Shown piece after piece: positions 1 through 8,717 of a stretch of DNA of 64,000 nucleotides. The notes beneath the pieces are model-generated. The model had not been told where the DNA came from, did not search any database, and saw only the letters and a program-made list of their open reading frames with translations. Origin of the DNA: Xanthomonas boreopolis (GTDB taxonomy: Bacteria > Pseudomonadota > Gammaproteobacteria > Xanthomonadales > Xanthomonadaceae). The DNA lies in contig BNBA01000015.1 of the NCBI GenBank assembly GCA_014654535.1, positions 1 to 64,000 of the forward strand, given 5' to 3'. Every line of letters begins with the position of its first letter. The first letter of the stretch is position 1. A program made the translations under genes and the position numbers.

Positions 1-66
1 CACGGGCGGGATCAAAGGTTCGATGCGCTTCCACAGCGCGGCGGGAATCTCTTTGCGACGTGCCAT
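1..66 (-). CDS. IS5-family transposase, N-terminal fragment cut by window edge
   Basis: The reverse complement opens with ATG at position 66 and reads 22 codons, MARRKEIPAALWKRIEPLIP followed by PV, before leaving the window. This matches the usual opening of IS5-family transposases, in which a short basic N-terminus is followed by the W-x-R-I-x-P-L-I-P motif. The enzyme would catalyse DDE-type cut-and-paste of its own element. Only the first helix is visible, so activity and intactness cannot be judged. The gene points away from the adhesin fragment that begins about 60 bases to its right. Confidence 0.75.
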   Translation of the reverse strand, partial: MARRKEIPAALWKRIEPLIPPV

Positions 67-121
67 GCAGGCGATTTTGTCATCACCGCTCAGGTGTACA
101 AGGCGGTTTTGTTAGCCGCTC
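1..121 (-). mobile_element. Left-over edge of an IS5-type insertion sequence
   Basis: The first 66 bases encode a transposase start and the next 55 bases are its upstream end. Reading outward-in from the boundary, the minus strand begins GAGCGGCTAACAAAACCGCC, and a GAG start is typical of several IS5 subgroups. The trinucleotide TTA at 122-124 may be one copy of a TNA target duplication. The adhesin reading frame runs cleanly from about base 122, while a TAG at 113-115 in the same frame lies inside the element. The exact boundary is inferred; the other end lies outside the window. Confidence 0.6.
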
Positions 122-3100
122 TTAGAGGATTTCGCGCGCGATGTCTACGGGATACCGTTCAACGAGTTTTGCAACCAGGGCGATTTCTGCAGCGGCGGTG
201 GCGGAAACAATATCTACACCTATACCCCCGAGTATCCCCTCTACAGCGTATTGCGCACTGGCAGTGGGGACCTGAGCTTGCTGGCAAGCCGTGACATGAA
301 AATGATGTCGGCATTCGGCATCTATACCGCAGGAACGCAGACCTCGTTGCCCGGTGGCGAGGCTGTGAACGCGGCCTTCAACCTGCCGCGCGGCACGCGT
401 GCGGGCACGACGTCCATCCTGGGCGATGTGGACGAGAGCATGGATTATTCCGCCGCGTTGGCTGCCTACCGCGCCTGGTATCCGGACCAGGGCGGCAATG
501 TACTGGTGTCCGCCGGGCGCGACGTGGTGGGCGACAGCTGGGGATCAAGCGCTTCGAGCGATCCCACCGGCACGGAGGGTGCGGCCCTCTATGCCAGCGG
601 TGCGGTGGGCAACTGGCTATGGCGCCAGGGGAGCGGAAGTACCGCGGGCATGGACGGCATCGCCACCAGCTGGTGGATCAACTTCGGTACCTACGTGAAT
701 GCTTCGACCGCAACAAAGGCCACGCCGCGGTTGGTGGGGTTTACCGGTATCGGCGCCTTGGGCGGTGGCAACGTCCAGATCAATGCGGGCCGGGACGCCG
801 GCGTGGTCGAGGCGCGTGGCGACAGCGTGTATACGACCGGCGGCTACCGGGCGGCTCGTTCGCAGGGACTGGTGGCCGCAGTCGGCTCCACCGGCCGAGT
901 CGTGGGCGACGATCTGGTGCTGACCGGCGGTGGCGACCTGTCGATCAAGGCCGGCGGCGCTTTCAATGCAGATCTGCGGGCGACGTCGCAGGAAAGCCAG
1001 AACGCGAATCGAAACCAGAATCTGGATCTCAATGGCGTACTGACCAATCTGCGCGGAGCCTTGGTGCTGCAGAGCGGAATGCTGGGTGGGCTCACTACAG
1101 GTTACAGCGGTAGTGGTGGCGGGATCCGGGCGGACGATCCCTTCACTCCCGCCGGGGGCGTCGCCATGGGCGGGCCAATGCTGGTATTGGGTGACGCGGC
1201 GGCCAATATCGATACACGTGGTGACTTGGTGTTGGGAGGCGCCAGCGATCCCGGTCGCGTTGCCGTTCCGAATACCTCGCCTTGGACCTGGAACGGCGTC
1301 GATCGTGCGGGGCAAGGGCTGGGATGGTTCTCGCTCTGGACCAGGAATACCGCCATCAATCTGTTCTCGGCTGGCGGCGATCTAACACCGACCCTGTTGC
1401 CCTCTGCGAGCATGCGCGGAAGCAACGTAGAAGCCGAATGGACAGGGCCAAGTGGTAGGCAGTATTTGCTTTATCCGTCGATCTTCTCGGCAGTGGCTGC
1501 GGGTGGCGATATCAAGCTCGGGCGAGGCGCTTATTCGGATCCGAATCCGACTTCGATCCAGGGCCCTACGGATAGCATGCTGCTATTGGCACCCTCGACG
1601 AATGGCGAGTTGGAACTGCTGGCTGGCAACGCCATCTACGCCATCGGCCATACCTATTCGATCGGCACATCCGGTGCGGATGCCGTCCTTCCGTCGCCGT
1701 TCGCGCCGGCGTTTGCCGGTTACGACAGCAATGCGGATCGTCTTCTGACATCGAACCTGTCGGCCGACGGTTTTTATATGGACGCAGATCCGACCAGGTA
1801 CGCCCCCTTGTTCGCCTTCGGGCCAAACACGGCCGTCAACACTGCATTGCATGCAGGCAACCCGATGCCCACGCGCATCTATGCGGTCAATGGCGACATC
1901 GTCGGCCTGAATTCCGGTGCGATCCGGACCGGGGCGGACCTGGACAATACGTTGAGGGGCGAGCGAACGGTCACCACCTGGTACGAAGCCGGCGCGCCGG
2001 TATGGATGCGGGCCGGGCGCGACATCCTGGGTGCCGATCTGCTGGCGGTGCACAGCAACGGCACCGACACCTCGCTGGTCGAGGCCGGGCGCGACATCGT
2101 CCATACCGGGGTGCAGGTAGCCGGGCCCGGTTCGCTGGAGATCAGTGCCGGGCGCACGATCCTGATGGAAGACCGGGCCAGCGTGACCTCGATCGGTCCG
2201 ATCGTGGCCGGGGATACGCGGCCTGGCGCCTCGGTCGCGATGATGGCCGGCATGGACGGGGTGGACTGGACCGCGCTGCGTGAGCGCTACCTCGACCCGG
2301 CCAATCTCGCCGACCCGGGCCTGCCGCTGGCCGACCAGCCCGGCAAGGTCGCCAAGACCTACGAGGAAGATCTCGCGAAGTGGCTGTCCGAGCGTTTCGG
2401 TTTCTCGGGTTCCACGGAGCAGACGCTGGCCTACTTCGACGGGCTCGCGCCCGAGCAGCAGCGCATGTTCCTGCGCGAGGTGTACTACAGCGAACTGCGC
2501 GAAGGCGGGCGCGAATACAACGATCCCGATAGCCGCCGCTACGGTTCCTACCTGCGCGGCCGCAACATGATCGCGACGCTGTTCCCGGACCAGGACGCGG
2601 GCGGGCAGAAGATCGAGCGCAGCGGCGACATCGTCATGTACGGCGGCTCGGGCGTGCACACCAACTTCGGCGGCAACATCGAGATGATGGCGCCCGGGGG
2701 CCAGATCGTGGTCGGCGTGCAGGGCGAGCCGCCGCCGGCCAGCGCCGGCGTGATGACGCAGGGCCAGGGCGACATCCGGCTGTTCAGCGAGCAATCGCTG
2801 CTGCTCGGCCTGTCGCGGATCATGACCACCTTCGGCGGCGACATCCTCGCCTGGTCGGAAGAGGGCGACATCAACGCCGGCCGCGGTGCGAGGACCACGG
2901 TGCTGTACACGCCGCCGCGGCGTACCTACGACCAGTGGGGCAACGTGGCGCTGGCGCCGCAGGTGCCGTCGTCCGGCGCGGGCATCGCCACGCTCAACCC
3001 GATCCCGGAAGTGGCGCCGGGCGACGTGGACCTGATCGCGCCGCTGGGCACGATCGACGCGGGCGAGGCGGGCATCCGCGTGTCGGGCAACGTGAACCTG

Positions 3101-3466
3101 GCGGCGCTGCAGGTGCTCAACGCGCAGAACATCCAGGTGCAGGGCGAATCCACCGGCCTGCCGGTGATGGCGTCGGTGAACGTGTCGGCGCTGACCTCGG
3201 CCACGGCCGCGGCCGGCAGCGCAGTGCAGGCCGCGCAGGACATGGTCAAGCAGCAGACCCGCCAGGCGCGCCCGTCGGTGATCCAGGTACAGGTGCTGGG
3301 CTTCGGCGACCGGACCAGCAGCGTGGACAAGCCGCGTGGCCAATCGCAGCAGCATGCGTCCTACGATCCCGGCAGCGCCTTCCAGTTCCTGGGCAGCGGC
3401 CAATTGAGCGAGGAACAGGCGGCGCGGCTCACGGACGCCGAGCGGCGCAACCTGGGACGGTACTGA
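122..3466 (+). pseudogene. 5'-truncated filamentous-hemagglutinin-like adhesin (DUF3739 type)
   Basis: An open frame of about 1,114 codons ends at TGA 3464-3466. It contains many short glycine-rich beta-helix repeats of the form SAGRD or AGGD, as in two-partner-secreted exoproteins. The C-terminal few hundred residues lose the strict repeat and end with a YDPGSAFQFLG and LSEEQ-type tail, as in FHA-family proteins with the DUF3739 domain. Intact members are several thousand residues long and carry an N-terminal signal and TPS domain. Here an insertion sequence lies immediately upstream and no signal peptide or TPS domain is present. The first plausible internal start is TTG 251, with no convincing ribosome site. 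It is most likely a disrupted gene; an intact 5' half may lie beyond the element outside the window. Confidence 0.7.
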
Positions 3467-3527
3467 GGTCGAGGGCAGGGACGTGCCGGACGGCGTTCTC
3501 GCTGCCCGGCGACACGGATGTCCTGGA

Positions 3528-3553
3528 AAAGCTCCGCCACATGGCGGAGCTTT
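3528..3553. terminator. Bidirectional hairpin terminator between adhesin and gspJ
   Basis: AAAGCTCCGCC (3528-3538), loop ACAT, then GGCGGAGCTTT form a perfect 11-bp stem. It is T-rich on both sides (TTTCTT on plus, CTTTTCC on minus). It lies between the convergent adhesin fragment and gspJ and can serve both. Confidence 0.7.
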
Positions 3554-3623
3554 CTTGCGGGAGCGCCCCAAGCCGCGATGGCTTCCCCATCGGGAAACCA
3601 CAAATACGCGCCCGTACGATGCC

Positions 3624-3643
3624 ATCCCCGCGCTGGCGGGGAT
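3624..3643. repeat. Small REP-like palindrome (ATCCCCGC/GCGGGGAT)
   Basis: ATCCCCGC at 3624-3631 pairs with GCGGGGAT at 3636-3643 across a 4-base loop. The same core recurs at 25258-25280, and a related one at 8202-8233. Confidence 0.55.
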
Positions 3644-3714
3644 CGAGCGCCCTTTGCGGTCGCCGGGGGAGCGCTTTCATGCCACGCGGCCGCGCCATTC
3701 CTGGGATGCCGGTT

Positions 3715-4362
3715 CTAGAGCAGCAATACCCGCCGATAGACCGCGTTGCCGCGCTCGTCGCGCTGGCCGAGCGTCACTTCCAGTCCGGTCGCTTGCCTGG
3801 CCGGTGTACTGGACGGCAGCCGCTGCCAGCCGTGGTCGGGCTCCCAGGCGCGGATTTCGAAATCGGATACGCCTTCCAGTATTGCCACCGCCTCGGCGCT
3901 GGCCGGTGCCGGCAGCGGGAACCGGTCCGAGGCACGCGCGGCCGCGCGGTACAAGGTGTCGCGCTGGCGCCACCAGGCGACCCGTTGCCACCGGCCATCG
4001 CCGTCGGCGGCGCGGCGCACGATCTCGATCCGCAGCGGCGCCAGGCCCTGGCGCGTGCTGACCATGGCGTCCGGCAGCAATCGCCGCGGGATCGGACGCC
4101 CGTCCTCGTCCACCTCCGCGGGCTCGCCGCTGTCCAGCGGCGGCAGTTCGGTCGTGGCGCGCGCGGCCACGTCGAGCTCGAACTGGCGCAGCGTGCGCAA
4201 GATGGCCGTGCTCTGCTCGCCGGACCGCTCCAGGCGCTGGCTCGAGCGGGCGACGCTGTCCAGGCCTTTCCAGCTGATCAGGCTGATGACGGACAGCAGC
4301 ACGATCGCGACCAGCACTTCGATCAGGGTGAAGCCCGGCGAGCCGGGGCGCACGCCGTTCAT
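3715..4362 (-). CDS. gspJ: Type II secretion minor pseudopilin GspJ
   Basis: The protein is 215 residues. Its class III prepilin leader MNGVRPGSPG is followed by FTLIEV, so the prepilin peptidase would cut after Gly10 and methylate Phe11. The hydrophobic helix spans about residues 11-35. The long C-terminal region is the globular J-type domain, ending in R-V-L-L-L. GspJ joins GspH, GspI and GspK at the tip of the periplasmic pseudopilus. The start ATG at 4362 overlaps the gspI stop by 4 bases (ATGA), so the two are translationally coupled. No gspK or later T2SS gene follows: the next gene is the convergent adhesin fragment. Confidence 0.85.
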   Translation of the reverse strand: MNGVRPGSPGFTLIEVLVAIVLLSVISLISWKGLDSVARSSQRLERSGEQSTAILRTLRQFELDVAARATTELPPLDSGEPAEVDEDGRPIPRRLLPDAMVSTRQGLAPLRIEIVRRAADGDGRWQRVAWWRQRDTLYRAAARASDRFPLPAPASAEAVAILEGVSDFEIRAWEPDHGWQRLPSSTPARQATGLEVTLGQRDERGNAVYRRVLLL

Positions 4363-4742
4363 CGCTGCGTGCCCCCCAGGTCGAGCGTGGCCAACCGGCG
4401 ACGGAGGTCGTCCTGGACTTCGACGGTGATCGCGTACTCGCCCGGTGCGGTGCGCGTCACGTGCTGCACGCAATCGAACCGGAGGTGCCCCTGCGGGCAG
4501 GCGACGCGCAGCGTTCCCGGCGGTGGCGGGCTCAACTGCAGCTCGGCCAGCCGGTTCTCGGCCGCCATCAACGCCAGGGCGCGGTCGCGGAGCAGGCCCT
4601 GGTTGGACGTGGACACGCCGACCGCGCGCATGATCGCCACCAGCGCGATCGAGACGATGGCCAGCGCGATCATGACTTCGATCAGGGTGAAGCCGCCAGG
4701 CCGGCGGCGCATCGGATGGGGCGGGCGAGGACCGGGCGGCAT
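4359..4742 (-). CDS. gspI: Type II secretion minor pseudopilin GspI
   Basis: The protein is 127 residues from ATG 4742. A second ATG at 4712 would give MRRRPGG before FTLIEV, a more typical short prepilin leader of seven residues, so the true protein may be 117 residues; neither start has a clear ribosome site. After the leader come one long hydrophobic N-terminal helix and a small C-terminal domain, as in GspI, which forms the core of the pseudopilus tip complex. It sits 5 bases after gspH and overlaps gspJ by 4 bases, so the three genes form one transcription unit. Confidence 0.82.
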   Translation of the reverse strand: MPPGPRPPHPMRRRPGGFTLIEVMIALAIVSIALVAIMRAVGVSTSNQGLLRDRALALMAAENRLAELQLSPPPPGTLRVACPQGHLRFDCVQHVTRTAPGEYAITVEVQDDLRRRLATLDLGGTQR

Positions 4743-4747
4743 CGGCG

Positions 4748-5242
4748 TCAATGGATCGAGAGCCGCCCCGAGGCGTCGCGCGAGATGTCCACGCTGGCGT
4801 TGCCATCGGACAGGCGGATCCGCCAGCTCGGGCCGATCCATTCCGGCGTCACCAACAGGCGCGGCTGCGGCGATACCCGGGTGCCGGCGGAGCGCCATGC
4901 GCGGGCGCGCAGCACGTCGTCGCGGGCGAAGGCGTCCGGTGCCTGGGTGGAGCGCAGGCGCCCGCTTTCCGGGAGCGTGCCGGCACGGACGAAGCGGTAG
5001 CCTTCGCCGTCGGCCAGCCAGACGATCGGCCGGCCGTCGATGCGGGCCACGCTCTGCGCGACGACCAGCGCCTGTGCCAGTTGCTGCGCTTCCAGGCGCA
5101 ATGCGCGCGCCGGGTCCTGGGTCAGTTTCAGGGTGATCGCGGTGGTGCCGATGCCGACGATGACCAGCACGATCATCAGTTCGATCAGGGTGAATCCTCG
5201 CTGGCGCCGGCGGGCGGGCAGGAAAGGCAGGGCGCTGCTCAT
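4748..5242 (-). CDS. gspH: Type II secretion minor pseudopilin GspH
   Basis: The protein is 164 residues. The leader MSSALPFLPARRRQRG precedes FTLIELMIVLVIV, with the conserved Gly at -1 and Glu at +5 of the mature pilin. The remaining 130 residues form a beta-rich domain typical of GspH (PF12019 type). It is the first gene of the gspHIJ unit and diverges from gspC. GspG, the major pseudopilin that normally precedes gspH, is not present, so the rest of the machine must be encoded elsewhere if it works. Confidence 0.8.
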   Translation of the reverse strand: MSSALPFLPARRRQRGFTLIELMIVLVIVGIGTTAITLKLTQDPARALRLEAQQLAQALVVAQSVARIDGRPIVWLADGEGYRFVRAGTLPESGRLRSTQAPDAFARDDVLRARAWRSAGTRVSPQPRLLVTPEWIGPSWRIRLSDGNASVDISRDASGRLSIH

Positions 5243-5369
5243 GGCGCATCCATGTCCCGTGTCGACCGGCGATCAGGCTAGCCGGCGAATATGATCGGCG
5301 TATGAAACATTCCCGTCAGCGGCGGGTGCTAGCGTCGGCGGTCCCAGGCGGGAAACTCGGGGTCCGGTG

Positions 5370-5819
5370 ATGAGATTCGGCCAGTCGGCGCTGCCTTCCG
5401 CATTGCTTTGCCTCGGCGTGGCAGGGACCGTCGCGGGTCTCGCGGGGTGGGGCTGGATGTTGCTGCGGCCGTTCCCGGCACCGGCGCCCGCCGGGCCGGC
5501 CGGTGCGGTTCCCGGCGACGTGCGCGAGGCCGCGCGGGCGATGGCGCACTGGTTCGAGCCGGCCGCGGCCACGCTCGACGTGCGCGCCAATGGCCTGGTG
5601 CACGGGGCCGGCCGCGACGTGGCCGTGCTTTCGGTCAACGGTGGCGCCGAACAGGCCTACGTGGTCGGCGAGAGCCTGGGGCCTTCGGCGAAGCTGCAGG
5701 CGATCGAGGCCGACACGGTGGTCATCGACCATGCGGGCACGCTGGTGCGGGTCGCGGTGCCGTCGTTGCCGGCCTTGCCCGAAGACGCCATGCAGCGGGC
5801 GGGCACCGCGCCGCGCTGA
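5370..5819 (+). CDS. gspC: Short GspC-like type II secretion inner-membrane protein
   Basis: The protein is 149 residues from ATG 5370; a GTG directly before it at 5367 is an alternative start. Residues 8-30 form one membrane segment. After a proline/alanine linker, residues about 50-140 show the HR-domain pattern (L-S-V-N-G-G, A-Y-V-V-G-E-S-L, I-x-x-D-T-V-V-I-D). In GspC this domain contacts the N0 domain of the GspD secretin. The PDZ or coiled-coil part of longer GspC proteins is absent, as in some xanthomonad versions. The promoter region at 5243-5369 is shared with the divergent gspHIJ. Confidence 0.7.
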   Translation: MRFGQSALPSALLCLGVAGTVAGLAGWGWMLLRPFPAPAPAGPAGAVPGDVREAARAMAHWFEPAAATLDVRANGLVHGAGRDVAVLSVNGGAEQAYVVGESLGPSAKLQAIEADTVVIDHAGTLVRVAVPSLPALPEDAMQRAGTAPR

Positions 5820-5929
5820 GGACCCTCCCGATCCGCGGACGGGCACGGCGCCCTAGGCAGGGCCGCCCCCGGGCGCTTATGGTCTGTGCCCGGGCTTCGC
5901 CGTCGGAGCCGTCGGAGGGAAGGGGAGAC

Positions 5930-8146
5930 ATGCGGGCGAGAGTCGGGAGTGACCGGGGCCGGAGGGCCGGATTGCGGAGGTTCGCATTCCTCAGGGCGAT
6001 GTCGTTGATCGTGGCGTTGGCATGGGGATGCGTCCACGCGTCCATCGCGATGGCCGCCGAGAACGCCGCGGCGCCCGGCGACGTCCCGCCGACGCGCACG
6101 CAGGTCCCGATCGATGCGGGGTGGCGCTTCCTCCGCGCCGATCCGGCGGATGCGGCGCGGGAGGATTTCGACGACGGCCCGTGGGCCGAGGTCACCTTGC
6201 CGCATACCTACAACGCCGCCGATGGCGAGGACGGCGGCGGCTACTACCGGGGCGCAGGATGGTACCGGCGCGCGTTGCAGGTGCCCTCGCTTCCCGCCGA
6301 CCGGCGCGTGTGGCTGCAATTCGACGGCGCGGCGCTGGCGGCGGACGTATGGGTCAATGGCCGGCATGTCGGGCGGCACGAGGGCGGCTATGCCCGGTTC
6401 CGGTTCGACATCACGCCGCAGCTGAAGATGGGAGCGAACCTCATCGCGGTCCGCACCGACAATGCGGCATCGCTGCCCATCGCGCCGCTCGGTGGCGATT
6501 TCACGGTGTTCGGCGGGCTCTATCGCGGCGTGTCGATCGTGGAGGTCCCGGCGCTGCATATCGACCTGGCCGATCACGGCGGCCCCGGCGTTTATGCGTC
6601 CACGCGCTCGCTTTCGGACGACCGGGCATCGCTTTCCGTCCACGTTGCCTTGCGCAACGACGAGGCGCGCGCGCGCCGTTCCAACGTGAGCGTCACGATC
6701 GACGACGCCGAGGGAAATACCGTCGCCAGCGCGCGACGGCAGCTCCGGGTCGGTGCGGGTTCGACGGCGTCGCTCGACCTGCCCTTGGCCATCGCCCGCC
6801 CGCGCCTGTGGCAGGGCCGGACGGATCCCTACCTGTACACGGTGACCGCGCGCCTGGATTCGGGCGACGAAGTGCGCGTTCCTTTGGGCCTGCGCACCAT
6901 CCGGTTCGATCCGCGCGACGGCTTCGTGCTCAACGGCAAACCGTATCCGCTGCATGGCGTGAACCTCTTCCATCCCCAGCGACCGGGGCGCGGCACCGCC
7001 GTCGTCGAAACCGACGTGGCCGCGGACATGCAGGCGATGGACGAGCTCGGGCTGACCGCGCTGCGCCTCGTGCACTACCAGCATCCCCAAAGCGTCTACG
7101 ACTACGCCGACAGGCACGGCATCGCGGTCTGGACGGAGATCCCGATCAACGGGGTGATCCAGGACAGCGCCCGGTTCCTCGACAATGCGTCGGCCCAGCT
7201 CAGGGAGCTGGTCAGGCAGAACTACCACCATCCTTCGGTGGTGTTGTGGGGCATCGGCAACGAGGTCTACGCGACCACGCCCGACGTGGCGGCGTTCCTG
7301 CGCCGCATGAACGACCTGGCGCACGAACTCGATCCGTCGCGCCCGACGGCCTACGCGCACTGCTGCCAGCGCGACGACGATCCCAAGGCGGCGATCACCG
7401 ACGTGATCGGCTTCAACCGCTATTTCGGCTGGTATCCCGAGCAGACCGACACCATGCGCGCCTGGGCGGAGCGCTACCGGTCGGCGTTCCCGGAGCGCGC
7501 CTTCATGGTGAGCGAGTACGGCGCCGGCGGCAGCCCGTTGCAACAACAGGTGCCGCCGCCGGACAGGAACGTGCCGCAGAGCGGTTGGCATCCGGAACAG
7601 GCCCAGACCCGCTACCACGTGCAGAACTGGCGCGACCTGCGCGACCAGCACGGCCTGTCCGGCGCCTTCGTGTGGGTCGCGTTCGACCTGGCCTCCGATG
7701 GCCGCCACGAGGGCGACCGGCCGGGCATCAACGACAAGGGGCTGGTCAGCTACGACCGCAGCGTCCGCAAGGATGCCTATTTCTGGTACCAGGCCAACTG
7801 GAGCGCCAGGCCGATGGCGCACCTGCTGGACCGGCGCCTGGCGGTGCGATACGAGGACAAGGTGGATATTGCCGCCTTCAGCAATCTGGCGGAGGTGTGG
7901 TTGACCATCAACGGACGCATGTTCGGACAGACGCCGGTGGTCGACCACGTCGCGCAGTGGAGCGATGTCCCGCTGGTTATCGGCACCAATGACATCCGCA
8001 TCGCCGGAAAAACGGCGCAGGGCACGACGGTGGGCGACCGCATCCAGCTCACCCGGATGCCATCGCCCGAGACGGGCATTTCGCCGATTCCCGCGATTCG
8101 AAAGCCTGTGCCGGCAGCGCCCACGGGGAAGCCGCCGGGGCAGTAG
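5930..8146 (+). CDS. Secreted glycoside hydrolase family 2 (beta-galactosidase-like)
   Basis: The protein is 738 residues. The start ATG 5930 is preceded by a very strong site (GGAGGGAAGGGGAGAC). Residues 1-43 are a basic stretch plus hydrophobic core ending A-S-I-A-M-A-A, a likely Sec signal. GH2 domains follow in order: sugar-binding jelly roll (about 55-215, with LPHTYNA and YYRGAGWYRR), immunoglobulin-like domain (about 230-340), and TIM barrel (about 345-620). The acid/base is Glu445 in W-G-I-G-N-E-V and the nucleophile Glu529 in V-S-E-Y-G. The C-terminal domain resembles the DUF4982 or GH2 C-terminal beta domains. The substrate cannot be told; beta-galactoside or a related glycan is usual. 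Its place beside gspC suggests, without proving, a type II secreted enzyme. Confidence 0.85.
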   Translation: MRARVGSDRGRRAGLRRFAFLRAMSLIVALAWGCVHASIAMAAENAAAPGDVPPTRTQVPIDAGWRFLRADPADAAREDFDDGPWAEVTLPHTYNAADGEDGGGYYRGAGWYRRALQVPSLPADRRVWLQFDGAALAADVWVNGRHVGRHEGGYARFRFDITPQLKMGANLIAVRTDNAASLPIAPLGGDFTVFGGLYRGVSIVEVPALHIDLADHGGPGVYASTRSLSDDRASLSVHVALRNDEARARRSNVSVTIDDAEGNTVASARRQLRVGAGSTASLDLPLAIARPRLWQGRTDPYLYTVTARLDSGDEVRVPLGLRTIRFDPRDGFVLNGKPYPLHGVNLFHPQRPGRGTAVVETDVAADMQAMDELGLTALRLVHYQHPQSVYDYADRHGIAVWTEIPINGVIQDSARFLDNASAQLRELVRQNYHHPSVVLWGIGNEVYATTPDVAAFLRRMNDLAHELDPSRPTAYAHCCQRDDDPKAAITDVIGFNRYFGWYPEQTDTMRAWAERYRSAFPERAFMVSEYGAGGSPLQQQVPPPDRNVPQSGWHPEQAQTRYHVQNWRDLRDQHGLSGAFVWVAFDLASDGRHEGDRPGINDKGLVSYDRSVRKDAYFWYQANWSARPMAHLLDRRLAVRYEDKVDIAAFSNLAEVWLTINGRMFGQTPVVDHVAQWSDVPLVIGTNDIRIAGKTAQGTTVGDRIQLTRMPSPETGISPIPAIRKPVPAAPTGKPPGQ

Positions 8147-8201
8147 CGCTTTCGGTATTCCGGCATCCGCGTTGCGATCCAGACATTGCCTTGATGTCAA
8201 A

Positions 8202-8233
8202 CCCGTCGTCCCCGCCTTCGCGGGAACGACGGG
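8202..8233. terminator. Palindromic element between convergent genes
   Basis: CCCGTCGTCCCCG at 8202-8214 pairs imperfectly with CGGGAACGACGGG at 8221-8233 (loop CCTTCG). It lies between the convergent GH2 and DUF3037 genes, so it may act as a terminator, but it also resembles the CCCCGC..GCGGGG repeats elsewhere in the window and lacks a T-run. Confidence 0.5.
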
Positions 8234-8324
8234 AAAGAGGGTATGCAGCGCGCGATGTGCAACTACCCATTAGGGGCAGTGGGGTGCGCGTATACCGTCC
8301 GTTACTGCGCATGCGCAGCACGCA

Positions 8325-8717
8325 CTAGCGCGGTACGCGCACCATCCGTTCCAGGAGATGCTCGACGATCCGCTCCGGGTACAGGGTGCGGCCGACATGC
8401 GCCGGCGATACCTGCACGATGGAGCTGCGCTTGGCGGTCAGCCAGTGGAAGCGCGCGCGCGGCTGCAGCGCGGCGATCGGGCCGGCCCCGGCATCGCCGC
8501 GGCAGATCGCCTCGATCGCCCGCAGGTAGGGCAGCAGCGCGTCGATATCGAGCGACGGCGCGAACGCACGCAGGCGCGCCTCGTCCAGTTCGATGCGCGC
8601 CTCCAGCCGGCGCGCGCCGGGGCAGGACACGATCACACCGACGTTGATGAATTCCTCGCGCTCCACCCGCGGTACCACGCGGATGATCGCGTAGTCATAC
8701 GTGTGCGGCGTGGGCAC
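8325..8717 (-). CDS. DUF3037 family protein, partner of HipA-like kinase
   Basis: The protein is 130 residues from GTG 8717. This start is chosen because AGGAGG sits 4 bases upstream and the protein then opens VPTPHTYDYAIIRVVPR, the normal opening of the DUF3037 family. The conserved E-E-F-I-N-V-G-V-I-V segment follows. The gene overlaps the end of the HipA-like gene by 23 bases, so the two are probably coupled. DUF3037 genes are often found beside HipA-like kinases; their biochemical role is not established. No antitoxin-like DNA-binding domain is visible. Confidence 0.78.
   Translation of the reverse strand: MPTPHTYDYAIIRVVPRVEREEFINVGVIVSCPGARRLEARIELDEARLRAFAPSLDIDALLPYLRAIEAICRGDAGAGPIAALQPRARFHWLTAKRSSIVQVSPAHVGRTLYPERIVEHLLERMVRVPR

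Noticed and set aside
5408-5929. Upstream in-frame extension of the GH2 protein across gspC
   Set aside because: The extension overlaps gspC in another frame, and ATG 5930 has a very strong ribosome site followed by a signal peptide.
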